Assembly: GCA_963846505.1 (NCBI GenBank)
Contig: CAWJWD010000004.1
Span: 992,001-1,056,000, forward strand
DNA from: JACVRW01 sp963846505
GTDB lineage: Bacteria; Actinomycetota; Thermoleophilia; Solirubrobacterales; Thermoleophilaceae
Length of the DNA stretch: 64,000 nucleotides
Direction of reading: 5' to 3'
The notes beneath the pieces were generated by a model that did not search any database, was not told the DNA's origin, and saw only the letters and a program-made list of their open reading frames with translations. Position numbers and translations under genes: made by a program. Below are positions 52,390-60,596 of the stretch, piece after piece. The first letter of the stretch is position 1. Every line of letters begins with the position of its first letter.

Positions 52390-53310
52390 ATGGCACGCGA
52401 GCGCCCGACCACGCCGACCCGCGCCGCGGCGGCCACCAGCATCGCCCTCGTGGCGAACCCGGGTTCGGGCAGCAGCGACCCCGAGTCCACCGCGCGCTAC
52501 CTGCGCGACTTCGGCGCCGAGGTCGAGACCTTCGCGATCGAGGACGTGCAGCGCGCCGCCGTCTCGGGTGCCGACCGGCTCGCGATCGCCGGCGGCGACG
52601 GCAGCATCGGGATCACCGCGGCGGCCGCGGGCGAGCACGGTCTCCCGCTCGCCGTCATCCCCTCCGGCACCGCCAACGACTTCGGCCGCCGCCTCGGCCT
52701 CCCCGACGACCTCGCCGCCGCCTGCCGTCTCGCGGTCAAGGGCACGACGCTGCGCGCGCTGGACCTGGGCTGGATCGGCCCGCTCGCCACGTCCTCCGAG
52801 CGCACTGCGGGTAACGAGCGCCCGTTCGTCAACGTCGCCAGCGCCGGCCTGCCCGCGCCGGCCGCGCGCCGCGCCGACTCCTGGAAGCGCCCGCTGGGCG
52901 CGCTCGCCTACGCCGCCGGCGCGTTCGTCGCGGGCGTCAGGGAGCGGCCCCTGCGCTGCCGCGTCGAGTGTGGCGACGAGCTGCTGCTCGACGGCCGCGC
53001 CTGGCAGGTCACCGTCGCCTGCTCGGGCGCCTTCGGCGCAGGCTCGGGCCTCGACGAGGCCGATCCCGACAACCGCGCGCTCGACGTGGTCGCGGTCGAG
53101 GCCGGCGCCCGCACCGTGCTGCTCGGCATGGCGGTGCGGCTGCGCCGCGGCGACCTCGGCGAGCACCGCGCAGCCACCCACACCCGCTGCCGCAGCGCTC
53201 GACTGCACGCTGCGGCCGACACCGAGTACAACGTCGACGGCGACGTGCTGCGCCAAGGCTCCGCCGGCTTCCGCATCGAGCCGGCCGCCTACCGGCTGGT
53301 CGTCTCCTAG
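52390..53310 (+). CDS. Diacylglycerol kinase (DAGK catalytic domain) family lipid kinase
   Basis: Intact, 306 residues. ATG 52390, GAGGAG close upstream. SIALVANPGSGSSDPESTAR starts the fold, RLAIAGGDGSIGITAAAAGE is the GGDG ATP motif, LAVIPSGTANDFGRRLGLPD the GTxND motif, and the C-terminal β-domain contains NVDGDVLRQGSAGFRIEPAA. Phosphorylates diacylglycerol or a related lipid at the membrane. Substrate not certain. Confidence 0.92.
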   Translation: MARERPTTPTRAAAATSIALVANPGSGSSDPESTARYLRDFGAEVETFAIEDVQRAAVSGADRLAIAGGDGSIGITAAAAGEHGLPLAVIPSGTANDFGRRLGLPDDLAAACRLAVKGTTLRALDLGWIGPLATSSERTAGNERPFVNVASAGLPAPAARRADSWKRPLGALAYAAGAFVAGVRERPLRCRVECGDELLLDGRAWQVTVACSGAFGAGSGLDEADPDNRALDVVAVEAGARTVLLGMAVRLRRGDLGEHRAATHTRCRSARLHAAADTEYNVDGDVLRQGSAGFRIEPAAYRLVVS

Positions 53311-53346
53311 CGCCGGGAGCCCGGCCGCCTGGCAGGATGCCCGCCC

Positions 53347-54180
53347 GTGCGCCTGCTCGCCCTCCCCGCCGCGGCCGTGCTCGTGCTCGCGCTCACCGCC
53401 CAGGGCGGCGGTGGCGGCGCCGGCGCTCCCGGCCCGGACGACCCGTGTCCCACCGCCTACCCCGGAGACGGCGCGGACAAGGCTCGCATCGCTCGCTGGA
53501 TGGCACGCGGCGCGGCCCTGCGCGGCCTGCCGGACGAGCTGCCGGCGATGGCGGCCCTGGCCGAGACGGGCGTCGCCAACGTCCGCTCGCCCGACCGACG
53601 CTACGTCGGCTTCTTCCAGATGGACGTCGAGCTGTGGAACGCCGGCCCCTACCGCGGCTATCCACGCAACCCCGAGCTGCAGCTGCGCTGGTTCACCGAC
53701 TACGCGGTGCGCGTGCGCCAGCAGAAGATCGCCGAGGGCGACGCGACCTTCGGCCAGGACGACGCCCGCTGGGGCCGCTGGGTCGGCATCGTCGAGAACC
53801 CGGGCGCGCCGGCGGTCAACCACTACCAGCGCCGGCTCGCCGAGGCGCGAACGCTCGTGAACGGCGACTGCCTGCCCGACGGCGCGACGCCCGACACCGC
53901 GCCGCCCGTCCTGCGGGTCGCCACCAGCCGCACGCAGCGGGGCAGCATCGGCGTGCGGGCGCGCTGCCCCGCCGAGGACTGCGTGGCCGCAGCCGCCGCG
54001 ACCACCTCCGCCGGCAAGGCACGTGGCCGCACACGTGCGCTGCAACTCAGCGCGCGCAAGACGACGACCTTCGTCCTAGAGCCGCGCGGCAAGTCCGCGC
54101 CGTTGCGCGTCCAGGTCACCGCCGTGGACCAGGCCGGCAACGCGGCCGGCGTCACGCGCAAGGTCTCCTTCACGCGCTGA
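53347..54180 (+). CDS. Secreted lysozyme-like protein with C-terminal Ig-like domain
   Basis: Intact, 277 residues from GTG 53347. Signal peptide RLLALPAAAVLVLALTAQ, Gly-rich spacer, then a helical domain RGLPDELPAMAALAETGVAN, RYVGFFQMDVELW, GRWVGIVENPG that resembles transglycosylase/lysozyme-like folds (Glu in AETG, then VGFFQ). The rest is β-rich with PPVLRVATSRTQRGSIGVRA, two Cys and VQVTAVDQAGNAAGVTRKVS, an Ig-like pattern. Enzyme activity is inferred, not certain. Confidence 0.72.
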   Translation: MRLLALPAAAVLVLALTAQGGGGGAGAPGPDDPCPTAYPGDGADKARIARWMARGAALRGLPDELPAMAALAETGVANVRSPDRRYVGFFQMDVELWNAGPYRGYPRNPELQLRWFTDYAVRVRQQKIAEGDATFGQDDARWGRWVGIVENPGAPAVNHYQRRLAEARTLVNGDCLPDGATPDTAPPVLRVATSRTQRGSIGVRARCPAEDCVAAAAATTSAGKARGRTRALQLSARKTTTFVLEPRGKSAPLRVQVTAVDQAGNAAGVTRKVSFTR

Positions 54181-54262
54181 GGAGAGCGCCGGCACGCGCG
54201 CCACGTGCCGACCGACGGATCGGGCGAGGGCGCTCGACCGTCGCGTGCTATCACAGGAGACC

Positions 54263-55156
54263 GTGCCGGACACGGGCCTCCCCCAGCAGGACGCGCAGGA
54301 CGACTTCAACCGCGTCCGCCGCCGCCGGGCGCTCGCCCGCCTGTCCGCGCGTCTGCGGCGCGAGCCGGGCGACGTGAACGTGATCCTGCCGTTCGAGGAG
54401 GTCGTGGCAGCCCTCGGCCGACGCGGCGAACGGCGCCTGGGCGTCGAGACGATCCCGCTCGACTCGATCGTCGGCACGGTCGACCGCGGACGTGAGTTCG
54501 ACCGCCAGTTCCGTCCCACCAGCGGACGCGTGCGCACCCGTTGGGAGCGTGTCGCGCTGGCCCAGCGCACGGGCAAGGAGATGCCGCCGATCGACGTCTA
54601 CCGCATCGGCGAGCTGCACTTCGTCAAGGACGGCCACCACCGCGTCTCGGTCGCCCGCGCTCGTGGCGACCGCGTGATCGACGCGAACGTGACGGAGGTG
54701 CTGACGAAGATCGGCGCCGATCGCGAGATCCGCTTGCGCGACCTGCCGCTGAAGAGCCACCAGCGCCTGTTCCTCGAGCGCGTCCCGCTCTCGGACGACC
54801 GCCGCCGGCGCATCGACCTCGAGGACGAGTGGCGCTTCGCCGCGCTGGCAGAAGCAGTCGAGGCCTGGGGCTACCGGCTGGTGCAGGAGCTGCGCGAGCC
54901 GCTCTCGCGGGAGGAGGTGGCCCAGCGCTGGTTCGACGACGAGTACGCGCCCGTGGTCGAGCTGCTGCGCCAGGCGGACCTGATCGGCACCGCCACCGAG
55001 ACCGAGGCCTACATGCGCGTCAGCCACCTGCGCTACCTCGTGCTGCGCACCCACGAGTGGACCGACGAGGTGATCGAGCGGATTCGCGCCGAGATCGAGC
55101 GGCCGTCGTGGGACGAGGACACGATGGTGCGCCGCCTGCGCAAGGAGCTCAAGTAA
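54263..55156 (+). CDS. ParB-like nuclease-fold protein
   Basis: Intact, 297 residues. GTG 54263 chosen for AGGAG just upstream; GTG 54245 is also in frame. LGVETIPLDSIVGTVDRGRE, then MPPIDVYRIGELHFVKDGHH and RVSVARARGDRVIDANVTEV form the ParB/sulfiredoxin-like core (G-H-H-R). The rest is helical and charged with EEVAQRWFDDEYAPVVELLR and ends VRRLRKELK. It lacks the ParB HTH and centromere-like sites, so a chromosome-partition role is not implied. Confidence 0.8.
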   Translation: MPDTGLPQQDAQDDFNRVRRRRALARLSARLRREPGDVNVILPFEEVVAALGRRGERRLGVETIPLDSIVGTVDRGREFDRQFRPTSGRVRTRWERVALAQRTGKEMPPIDVYRIGELHFVKDGHHRVSVARARGDRVIDANVTEVLTKIGADREIRLRDLPLKSHQRLFLERVPLSDDRRRRIDLEDEWRFAALAEAVEAWGYRLVQELREPLSREEVAQRWFDDEYAPVVELLRQADLIGTATETEAYMRVSHLRYLVLRTHEWTDEVIERIRAEIERPSWDEDTMVRRLRKELK

Positions 55157-55188
55157 GCGTCGCTGCCGCAGGCGGGCTCTGGCGCGGC

Positions 55189-55896
55189 GTGCGCGCCGGG
55201 CTGCCCTTCGCCCTTCCGACCGCGCTGCTGGCGGTCTCCTTCGGCGTGCTCGCCGAGCCGCTGATGGGGACGCTCGCGACCGTCGTGATGTCGCTGGTCG
55301 TGTACGCCGGCACCGCCCAGTTCGCGGCTCTGAGCGTGCTGCTGTCCGGCGGCGGGGTTGCGCCGGCGGTGACCGCCGGGCTGCTGGTCAACCTGCGCTT
55401 CCTGCCGATGGGCCTCGCCGCCGCGCCGTCCCTGCACGGCGGCCCGCTGCAGCGCGCGCTCGAGGGCCAGTCGGTGATCGACGTCTCCTGGGCGATGGCG
55501 AGCGACGGGCGCGGCGGCTTCGATCGCGACCTGCTGGTCGGCGCGACGCTGCCGCAGTACGTCGGCTGGTTCGCCGGCACGCTCGCCGGCGCGCTCTTCG
55601 GCGACGCGCTCGGCGACCCGGAGGCGCTCGGCCTCGACGCGATCTTCCCCGCCTTCTACCTCGCGCTGCTCGTCGGCGAGGTTCGCGACCGGCGGGCCCT
55701 CAGCGCGGCGCTGCTGGGCGGTGCGATCGCCTGCGCGCTGCTCCCCGTCGCACCGGCGGGCGTGCCGATCGTCGCGGCCTCGCTGGCGTCGCTGATCGCC
55801 CTGTGGGGACGTGCCGCGCAGACTCCGCCGGCGGACGACGCCCTCCCGGCCACCGCCGACGGCGCTGCTGCGCCTGGATCGGGCACGACCCGATGA
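55189..55896 (+). CDS. azlC: AzlC-family branched-chain amino acid exporter large subunit
   Basis: About 235 residues, at least six membrane helices. AGLPFALPTALLAVSFGVLA, VVYAGTAQFAALSVLLSGGG, LLVNLRFLPMGLAAAPSLHG and DVSWAMASDG match AzlC. Homology seems to begin at about 55153 (VSVAAAGGLWRG), directly after the ParB-like stop, but no start codon exists there; GTG 55189 is the first usable one. ATGA overlap with azlD. The AzlCD pair exports branched-chain amino acids or analogues. Confidence 0.87.
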   Translation: MRAGLPFALPTALLAVSFGVLAEPLMGTLATVVMSLVVYAGTAQFAALSVLLSGGGVAPAVTAGLLVNLRFLPMGLAAAPSLHGGPLQRALEGQSVIDVSWAMASDGRGGFDRDLLVGATLPQYVGWFAGTLAGALFGDALGDPEALGLDAIFPAFYLALLVGEVRDRRALSAALLGGAIACALLPVAPAGVPIVAASLASLIALWGRAAQTPPADDALPATADGAAAPGSGTTR

Positions 55897-56213
55897 CCTC
55901 GACCACCACGATCTGGCTCACGATCGGGCTGCTCGCGGTCGGCACGATCACGATCAAGGCGATCGGTCCGATCACGCTCGGCAATCGCACGCTCTCCCCA
56001 CCGATCGCCGCCGTGATCGGCCTGCTGGCGCCGCCGCTGCTGGCCGCGCTCGTGCTCGTGGAGACGATCGGCGACGGGAACGGCGGCTTCCGGCTCGACG
56101 CCCGCCTCGGCGGCCTCGCCGCCGCCGGCGTCGCGATCGCGCTCAGGCTGCCGACGCTGGCGATCGTCGTCGTGGCCGCGGTCGCGACCGCGCTGCTACG
56201 CGCCTTGGCCTGA
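55893..56213 (+). CDS. azlD: AzlD-family branched-chain amino acid exporter small subunit
   Basis: Intact, 106 residues from ATG 55893, overlapping azlC (ATGA). Three to four membrane helices: IWLTIGLLAVGTITIKAIGP, LSPPIAAVIGLLAPPLLAAL, LGGLAAAGVAIALRLPTLAI, VVVAAVATALLRALA. Size and pairing fit AzlD. The last 18 bases overlap the end of the convergent sugar-ABC ATPase gene. Confidence 0.88.
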   Translation: MTSTTTIWLTIGLLAVGTITIKAIGPITLGNRTLSPPIAAVIGLLAPPLLAALVLVETIGDGNGGFRLDARLGGLAAAGVAIALRLPTLAIVVVAAVATALLRALA

Positions 56214-57467
56214 GGCCGGCTCCCCTTCGGTCGCGGGCGCCGACTCCGGCTGCCCGTCCGGAGCGGTGGCGGCCGGTCCCTGCTCGGACGAGGTCAGGCT
56301 GCGACCGTCGTCGGGGTCGAACAGGTGCAGCTTCTCGAGGTTGACCCACAGCTCGGCCTCCTGGCCCTGGCGGATCTCGCTGGCCGCGTCGAGACGCGCG
56401 ACGATCCGCCCCTCCTCGCCCGACATCGGCACCTCGCCGCCGCCGGCATCCTCGGCCAGCTCGCGCAGCTCGTCGGACTCGATGCTCTGGTCGGAGTCGA
56501 CCGAGAAGTGCGCGTACAGCTCGGAGCCCATCGACTCGATCACGTCGATCGTGGCCTTGAACGTCATGCCGCGATCGCGCGCCTCGCCGACCAGCGCGGC
56601 GGTCTCGAAGTCCTCGGGCCGGATGCCGGCGATCAGCGACTTGCCGCCCTGCTGCTGCCCAAGCCGCTGACGCAGCTCGTCGGGCAGGCGGGCGTCGCCG
56701 AACGGCAGCTTGACGCTGTCGCCCTCGAGCGTCGCCGGCATGAAGTTCATCGCCGGCGAGCCGATGAAGCCGGCCACGAACAGGTTGACCGGGTCGTTGT
56801 AGAGCTCCATCGGCGAGCCCACCTGCTGCAGCACGCCCGCGCGCATCACCGCCACGCGGTCGCCGAGCGTCATCGCCTCGGTCTGGTCGTGGGTGACGTA
56901 GACGGTCGTCGTGCCGAGGCGCTGCTGGATGCGCGAGACTTCCGTGCGCATCTGCACGCGCAGCTTCGCGTCGAGGTTCGAGAGCGGCTCGTCCATCAGG
57001 AACGCGGCCGGGTCGCGCACGATCGCGCGGCCCATCGCCACGCGCTGGCGCTGGCCGCCGGACAGCTGCGCCGGCTTGCGGTCGAGGTGCGCCTCGAGGT
57101 CGAGGATGTGCGCCGCGTCCTGGACCTTCTTGTCGAGCTCCTCCTGCGGCACGCCGCGCAGCTTGAGCGCGAAGCCCATGTTGTCGCGCACGCTCATGTG
57201 CGGGTAGAGCGCGTAGTTCTGGAACACCATCGCGATGTCGCGGTCCTTGGGCGCGCGCTGGTTGACGACCTCGTCGCCGATGCGCAGCTCGCCCTCGGTG
57301 ATGTCCTCCAGGCCGGCGATCATGCGCAGCGCCGTCGACTTCCCGCAGCCGGAGGGCCCGACGAGGATCACGAACTCTCCGTCCTTGATCTCCAAGCTGA
57401 AGTCGCGCACGGCCTCGAAGCCGTCCGGGTAGCGCTTGGTGATGTGGTCGAGGGTGATCTGGGCCAT
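56196..57467 (-). CDS. Sugar ABC transporter ATP-binding protein (MalK/UgpC/MsiK-like)
   Basis: Intact, 423 residues. ATG 57467. Walker A ILVGPSGCGKSTALRMIAGL, Q-loop AMVFQNYALYPHMSVRDNMG, signature LSGGQRQRVAMGRAIVRDPA, Walker B FLMDEPLSNLDAKLR, H-loop VYVTHDQTEAMTLGDRVAVM. The C-terminal OB-fold regulatory domain (FVAGFIGSPAMNFMP, IAGIRPEDFETA) follows, longer than usual, and ends in a 35-residue acidic, Pro/Ala-rich tail. Powers the importer encoded by the three genes upstream. Confidence 0.93.
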   Translation of the reverse strand: MAQITLDHITKRYPDGFEAVRDFSLEIKDGEFVILVGPSGCGKSTALRMIAGLEDITEGELRIGDEVVNQRAPKDRDIAMVFQNYALYPHMSVRDNMGFALKLRGVPQEELDKKVQDAAHILDLEAHLDRKPAQLSGGQRQRVAMGRAIVRDPAAFLMDEPLSNLDAKLRVQMRTEVSRIQQRLGTTTVYVTHDQTEAMTLGDRVAVMRAGVLQQVGSPMELYNDPVNLFVAGFIGSPAMNFMPATLEGDSVKLPFGDARLPDELRQRLGQQQGGKSLIAGIRPEDFETAALVGEARDRGMTFKATIDVIESMGSELYAHFSVDSDQSIESDELRELAEDAGGGEVPMSGEEGRIVARLDAASEIRQGQEAELWVNLEKLHLFDPDDGRSLTSSEQGPAATAPDGQPESAPATEGEPASGQGA

Positions 57468-57482
57468 TTGGGGAAGTGCCTC

Positions 57483-58310
57483 CTATCCCTTCACCGCACC
57501 GGCGGTGAGTCCGGCGACGATGCGGCGTTGGAAGATCAGGACCATGACGATGATCGGGATCGTCACGACCACGGCCGCGGCCGAGATCGCACCGATCGGC
57601 TGCTCGAACTGCGACGCGCCGGTGAAGAACGCGAGCGCGGCCGGAACCGTCCGCGCGTTGTCGGTCGAGGTCAGCGTGTTGGCGAAGATGAAGTCGTTCC
57701 AGGCGAAGATGAACACGAGGATCGCCGCGGTGAACACGCCCGGCGCGGCGAGCGGCACGATGATCTTGCGGAAGGCCTGGAACGGCGTCGCGCCGTCGAC
57801 CTGCGCCGCCTGCTCGAGCTCCCACGGGATCTCGCGGAAGAACGCCGACAGCGTGTAGATCGCCAGCGGCAGCGTGAAGGTCATGTACGGGATGATCAGG
57901 CCGGGCCAGGTGTCGTAGAGGCCGACGGTGCGCCACATGTCGAACAGCGAGCCGACGACCGAGATCGGCGGGAACATCGCGACCGCGAGCGCGCCGGAGA
58001 GGATCACCGCCTTGCCCTTGAAGTCCAGGCGCGAGGTGGCGTAGGCGCACATCGCGGCGAGCACGATCGAGATCAGCGTCGCGATCGAGGCGATCCCGAT
58101 CGAGTTCAGCAGCGGCTTGAGGAAGATGTCGCCGCTGAAGATGACGTCGTAGTTGTCCCAGGAGAAGCCCGAGAAGAACTTGCCGTCGCCGAGCTCGTCC
58201 GTGCTCTTGAACGACAGCGAGGCGATCCAGACCACGGGGATCAGCGCGTAGAGGAGCACGACCAGGATCGCGATCGACCACAGGACCCGCTCGCGCGGCG
58301 TGTGCTTCAT
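57483..58310 (-). CDS. Sugar ABC transporter permease, MalG-like
   Basis: Intact, 275 residues, six helices. ATG 58310 overlaps the MalF-like stop (TGATG). ERVLWSIAILVVLLYALIPV starts the first helix, ATSRLDFKGKAVILSGALA is typical of MalG, and ELEQAAQVDGATPFQAFRKI is the EAA loop that contacts the ATPase. It ends FQRRIVAGLTAGAVKG, the standard MalG ending. 15 bases before the ATPase start. Confidence 0.94.
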   Translation of the reverse strand: MKHTPRERVLWSIAILVVLLYALIPVVWIASLSFKSTDELGDGKFFSGFSWDNYDVIFSGDIFLKPLLNSIGIASIATLISIVLAAMCAYATSRLDFKGKAVILSGALAVAMFPPISVVGSLFDMWRTVGLYDTWPGLIIPYMTFTLPLAIYTLSAFFREIPWELEQAAQVDGATPFQAFRKIIVPLAAPGVFTAAILVFIFAWNDFIFANTLTSTDNARTVPAALAFFTGASQFEQPIGAISAAAVVVTIPIIVMVLIFQRRIVAGLTAGAVKG

Positions 58311-59254
58311 CAGGTCTCCCCTCGCTGCTGTGCGGTGCTGGCGCCGAGGCCCTTCACGAACAGGACCGCGATCAGGATCACGCAGATGAAGATCAGCACC
58401 GAGATCGCCGAGCCGAGGCCGAGGTTCACACGGCTGATCAGGACGTTGTAGCCCAGGATCGAGACCGTCTCGGTGCCGTTGGCGCCTCCTGGTTGGATGA
58501 TGTACGCGCTGTCGAAGAGCCGGAAGGCGTCGAGCGTTCGGAACAGCAGCGCGACGAGGATCGCCGGCTTCATCAGCGGGATCGTGATGTGGAAGAAGCG
58601 CTGCAGCGCGCTCGCGCCGTCGACCTTCGCCGCCTCGTGCAGCTCATCCGGCACGAGCGCGAGGCCGGCGAGCAGCAGCAGCGCCATGAACGGCGTCGTC
58701 TTCCAGACCTCCGCCAGGATGATCACGAACAGCGAGCCGCTGCGGTCGGTCAGCGGCGCGTAGTCGTCGGGCACCAGCGGCAGCCCGGCGACGAAGCCGC
58801 TGGTCGGGTCGAAGGCGTACTTCCAGGCGAACGCCGCGACCACGGTGATGATCCCGTAGGGGATCAGGATCGCCGCTCGCACCGGGCCGCGCCCGAAGAT
58901 CGCGCGGTGCATCACGAGCGCGATCAGCATGCCGAGCACGAGCTCGATCGCGACCGAGACCACCATGATGATCACGGTCGTGCCGACGTCGGTCCACCAG
59001 GTCGTCGAGGTCAGCACATCGCCGTAGTTGGCGAGCCCGACGAACTCCTTGTCGTCCGGGAAGCGCAGGTCGTACTTCTGCAGCGAGAGGTAGATCGCGT
59101 AGCCGATCGGATAGCCGGTCACGATCAGCATCACGATCACGGCCGGGGCGCAGAGCATGTAGGCCAGCCGCCGCTCGGACTTGGTGCGGTCGGTCACCTT
59201 CTTCTGCTTGGCCGGCGCCGTGGAGGTCCGGGCGGGGACGCTTGCCGCCTCCAT
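58310..59254 (-). CDS. Sugar ABC transporter permease, MalF-like
   Basis: Intact, 314 residues, six helices with a cytoplasmic basic N-terminus (KQKKVTDRTKSERR). ATG 59254 overlaps the binding-protein stop (TGATG). YMLCAPAVIVMLIVTGYPIG opens the helices; PDELHEAAKVDGASALQRFF is the EAA loop; AYIIQPGGANGTETVSILGY is typical for MalF/SugA-like permeases. Forms the channel with the MalG-like protein. Confidence 0.94.
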   Translation of the reverse strand: MEAASVPARTSTAPAKQKKVTDRTKSERRLAYMLCAPAVIVMLIVTGYPIGYAIYLSLQKYDLRFPDDKEFVGLANYGDVLTSTTWWTDVGTTVIIMVVSVAIELVLGMLIALVMHRAIFGRGPVRAAILIPYGIITVVAAFAWKYAFDPTSGFVAGLPLVPDDYAPLTDRSGSLFVIILAEVWKTTPFMALLLLAGLALVPDELHEAAKVDGASALQRFFHITIPLMKPAILVALLFRTLDAFRLFDSAYIIQPGGANGTETVSILGYNVLISRVNLGLGSAISVLIFICVILIAVLFVKGLGASTAQQRGET

Positions 59255-60522
59255 CAGAAGATCTTCCCTTCAGCCGCCTTGTCGAGCCGGTCGCGCAGCT
59301 TGTCGACGATCGTGTCCGGATCGACCGAGTCCGGTGGGTGGAACGTCTTCTGGATCGCGAGCGAGATGTCGTTGTAGGCCGGCGTCACCGGGCGCGGCGC
59401 GGCGGCGTCGATCGACTCGCGCAGCAGGTCGGCGAACGGGTAGGCCTTCTTGACCTCCGGCGTGTCGTAGACGGACTCCGTCGTCGGCGGCAGCCCGCCC
59501 TTCTCGGCGGCGACCGCCTGATGCTTGTCGTTGGCCAGGCACTCCGCGGCGTCGAAGGCGGCGTCGGGGTGGTTGCTGAACGCCGACACGGCGATGTTGA
59601 TACCGCCCAGCGGCGGGCGGCTCGGCTCGTCGGGCACCGTGCGCGGGTAGCGCGCCCAGCCGATGTTCTGCTGGAACTCCTTGCTCACGCCCTCGGCGCT
59701 CGGATAGATGAACGGGTAGTTGATCTCGTAGACCGAGCGGCCGGACTCGAAGCCGATGCGCGCCTCGTCCTCCTTGTTGGTGGACATGCCGGCGGGCGCC
59801 GCGGGCGAGGTCGCGAGCTCGAGCTCGACCTCGGCGGCGTCCTTGGCCGTGTCGTCGACCTCGACGTCGCCATCCTGGTTGACGATCTGCCCGCCCGCGC
59901 CGGCGATCAGCGCGTTGATCCAGACGGTCAGGCCCTCGTACTGCGCGGACTGCACCTCGACCTGCTTGCCCTTCTTGGCGGCCTCGTCGATGATCTCGTC
60001 CCAGGTCGCGTCGTCGCCCGGGTTGGGCACCTCGTCCTTGCGATACCAGAGCAGCTGCGTGTTGCTGGTGAACGGGATGCCCCAGACCTTGTCCTTGTAC
60101 TCGACGGTCTTGAGCGGCCCCTCGAGCTTGCCCTCGGTCGCGACCTGGCGTCGCTGCCCCTCCCAGGGCAGGATCCAGCCGGCCTCCGCCAGCTCCGCCG
60201 TCCAGATCACGTCCATGCCGATCAGGTCGATCGAGTCGTCCTCGGCCGCCAGCCGGCGCACGATCAGCTCGCGCTGCTGGTTCGCGTCGGTCGGGAGCTT
60301 CTGGTAGCTGATGCGGTACTCGCCGCCGGCCTGCTCGTTGCAGTCGGCCACGGCCTCGTCGTAGGCCCCGCCCGGCTCGTTGAAGGCATACCAGTTGAGC
60401 GTCGGCGTGCCGGAGCCGCTGTCGCCGCCGCCGCAGCCGGCAACCACGGCTGCCGCGAGCACGCAGAGCCCAATCCACGTCCGCAGGCAGCCGTGCCCGC
60501 TCGGTTTCCCCCCTCGAGCCAT
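59254..60522 (-). CDS. Extracellular sugar-binding lipoprotein of the ABC importer (MalE/LpqY-like)
   Basis: Intact, 422 residues. ATG 60522 follows GAGGAG. The signal WIGLCVLAAAVVAGCGGGDS contains lipobox VAGC. The mature domain: TLNWYAFNEPGGAYDEAVAD, LIGMDVIWTAELAEAGWILP, VWGIPFTSNTQLLWYRKDEV, GINIAVSAFSNHPDAAFDAA. These are features of group 1 solute-binding proteins for maltose/trehalose-type sugars. First gene of the E-F-G-K operon. The 74 bases upstream include ATTTCCAAAATCGGG on the minus strand, with no clear operator. Confidence 0.93.
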   Translation of the reverse strand: MARGGKPSGHGCLRTWIGLCVLAAAVVAGCGGGDSGSGTPTLNWYAFNEPGGAYDEAVADCNEQAGGEYRISYQKLPTDANQQRELIVRRLAAEDDSIDLIGMDVIWTAELAEAGWILPWEGQRRQVATEGKLEGPLKTVEYKDKVWGIPFTSNTQLLWYRKDEVPNPGDDATWDEIIDEAAKKGKQVEVQSAQYEGLTVWINALIAGAGGQIVNQDGDVEVDDTAKDAAEVELELATSPAAPAGMSTNKEDEARIGFESGRSVYEINYPFIYPSAEGVSKEFQQNIGWARYPRTVPDEPSRPPLGGINIAVSAFSNHPDAAFDAAECLANDKHQAVAAEKGGLPPTTESVYDTPEVKKAYPFADLLRESIDAAAPRPVTPAYNDISLAIQKTFHPPDSVDPDTIVDKLRDRLDKAAEGKIF

Positions 60523-60596
60523 CTCCTCGGGACGCTTTTACCCCCCGATTTTGGAAATGAACCCAGGCCGTCTACGGCACCGACGACTTCATTCGC

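Noticed and set aside
54263..55156. Chromosome-partition ParB
   Set aside because: It has the ParB-like nuclease core but no KorB/HTH domain, no ParA neighbour and no parS-like sites nearby.
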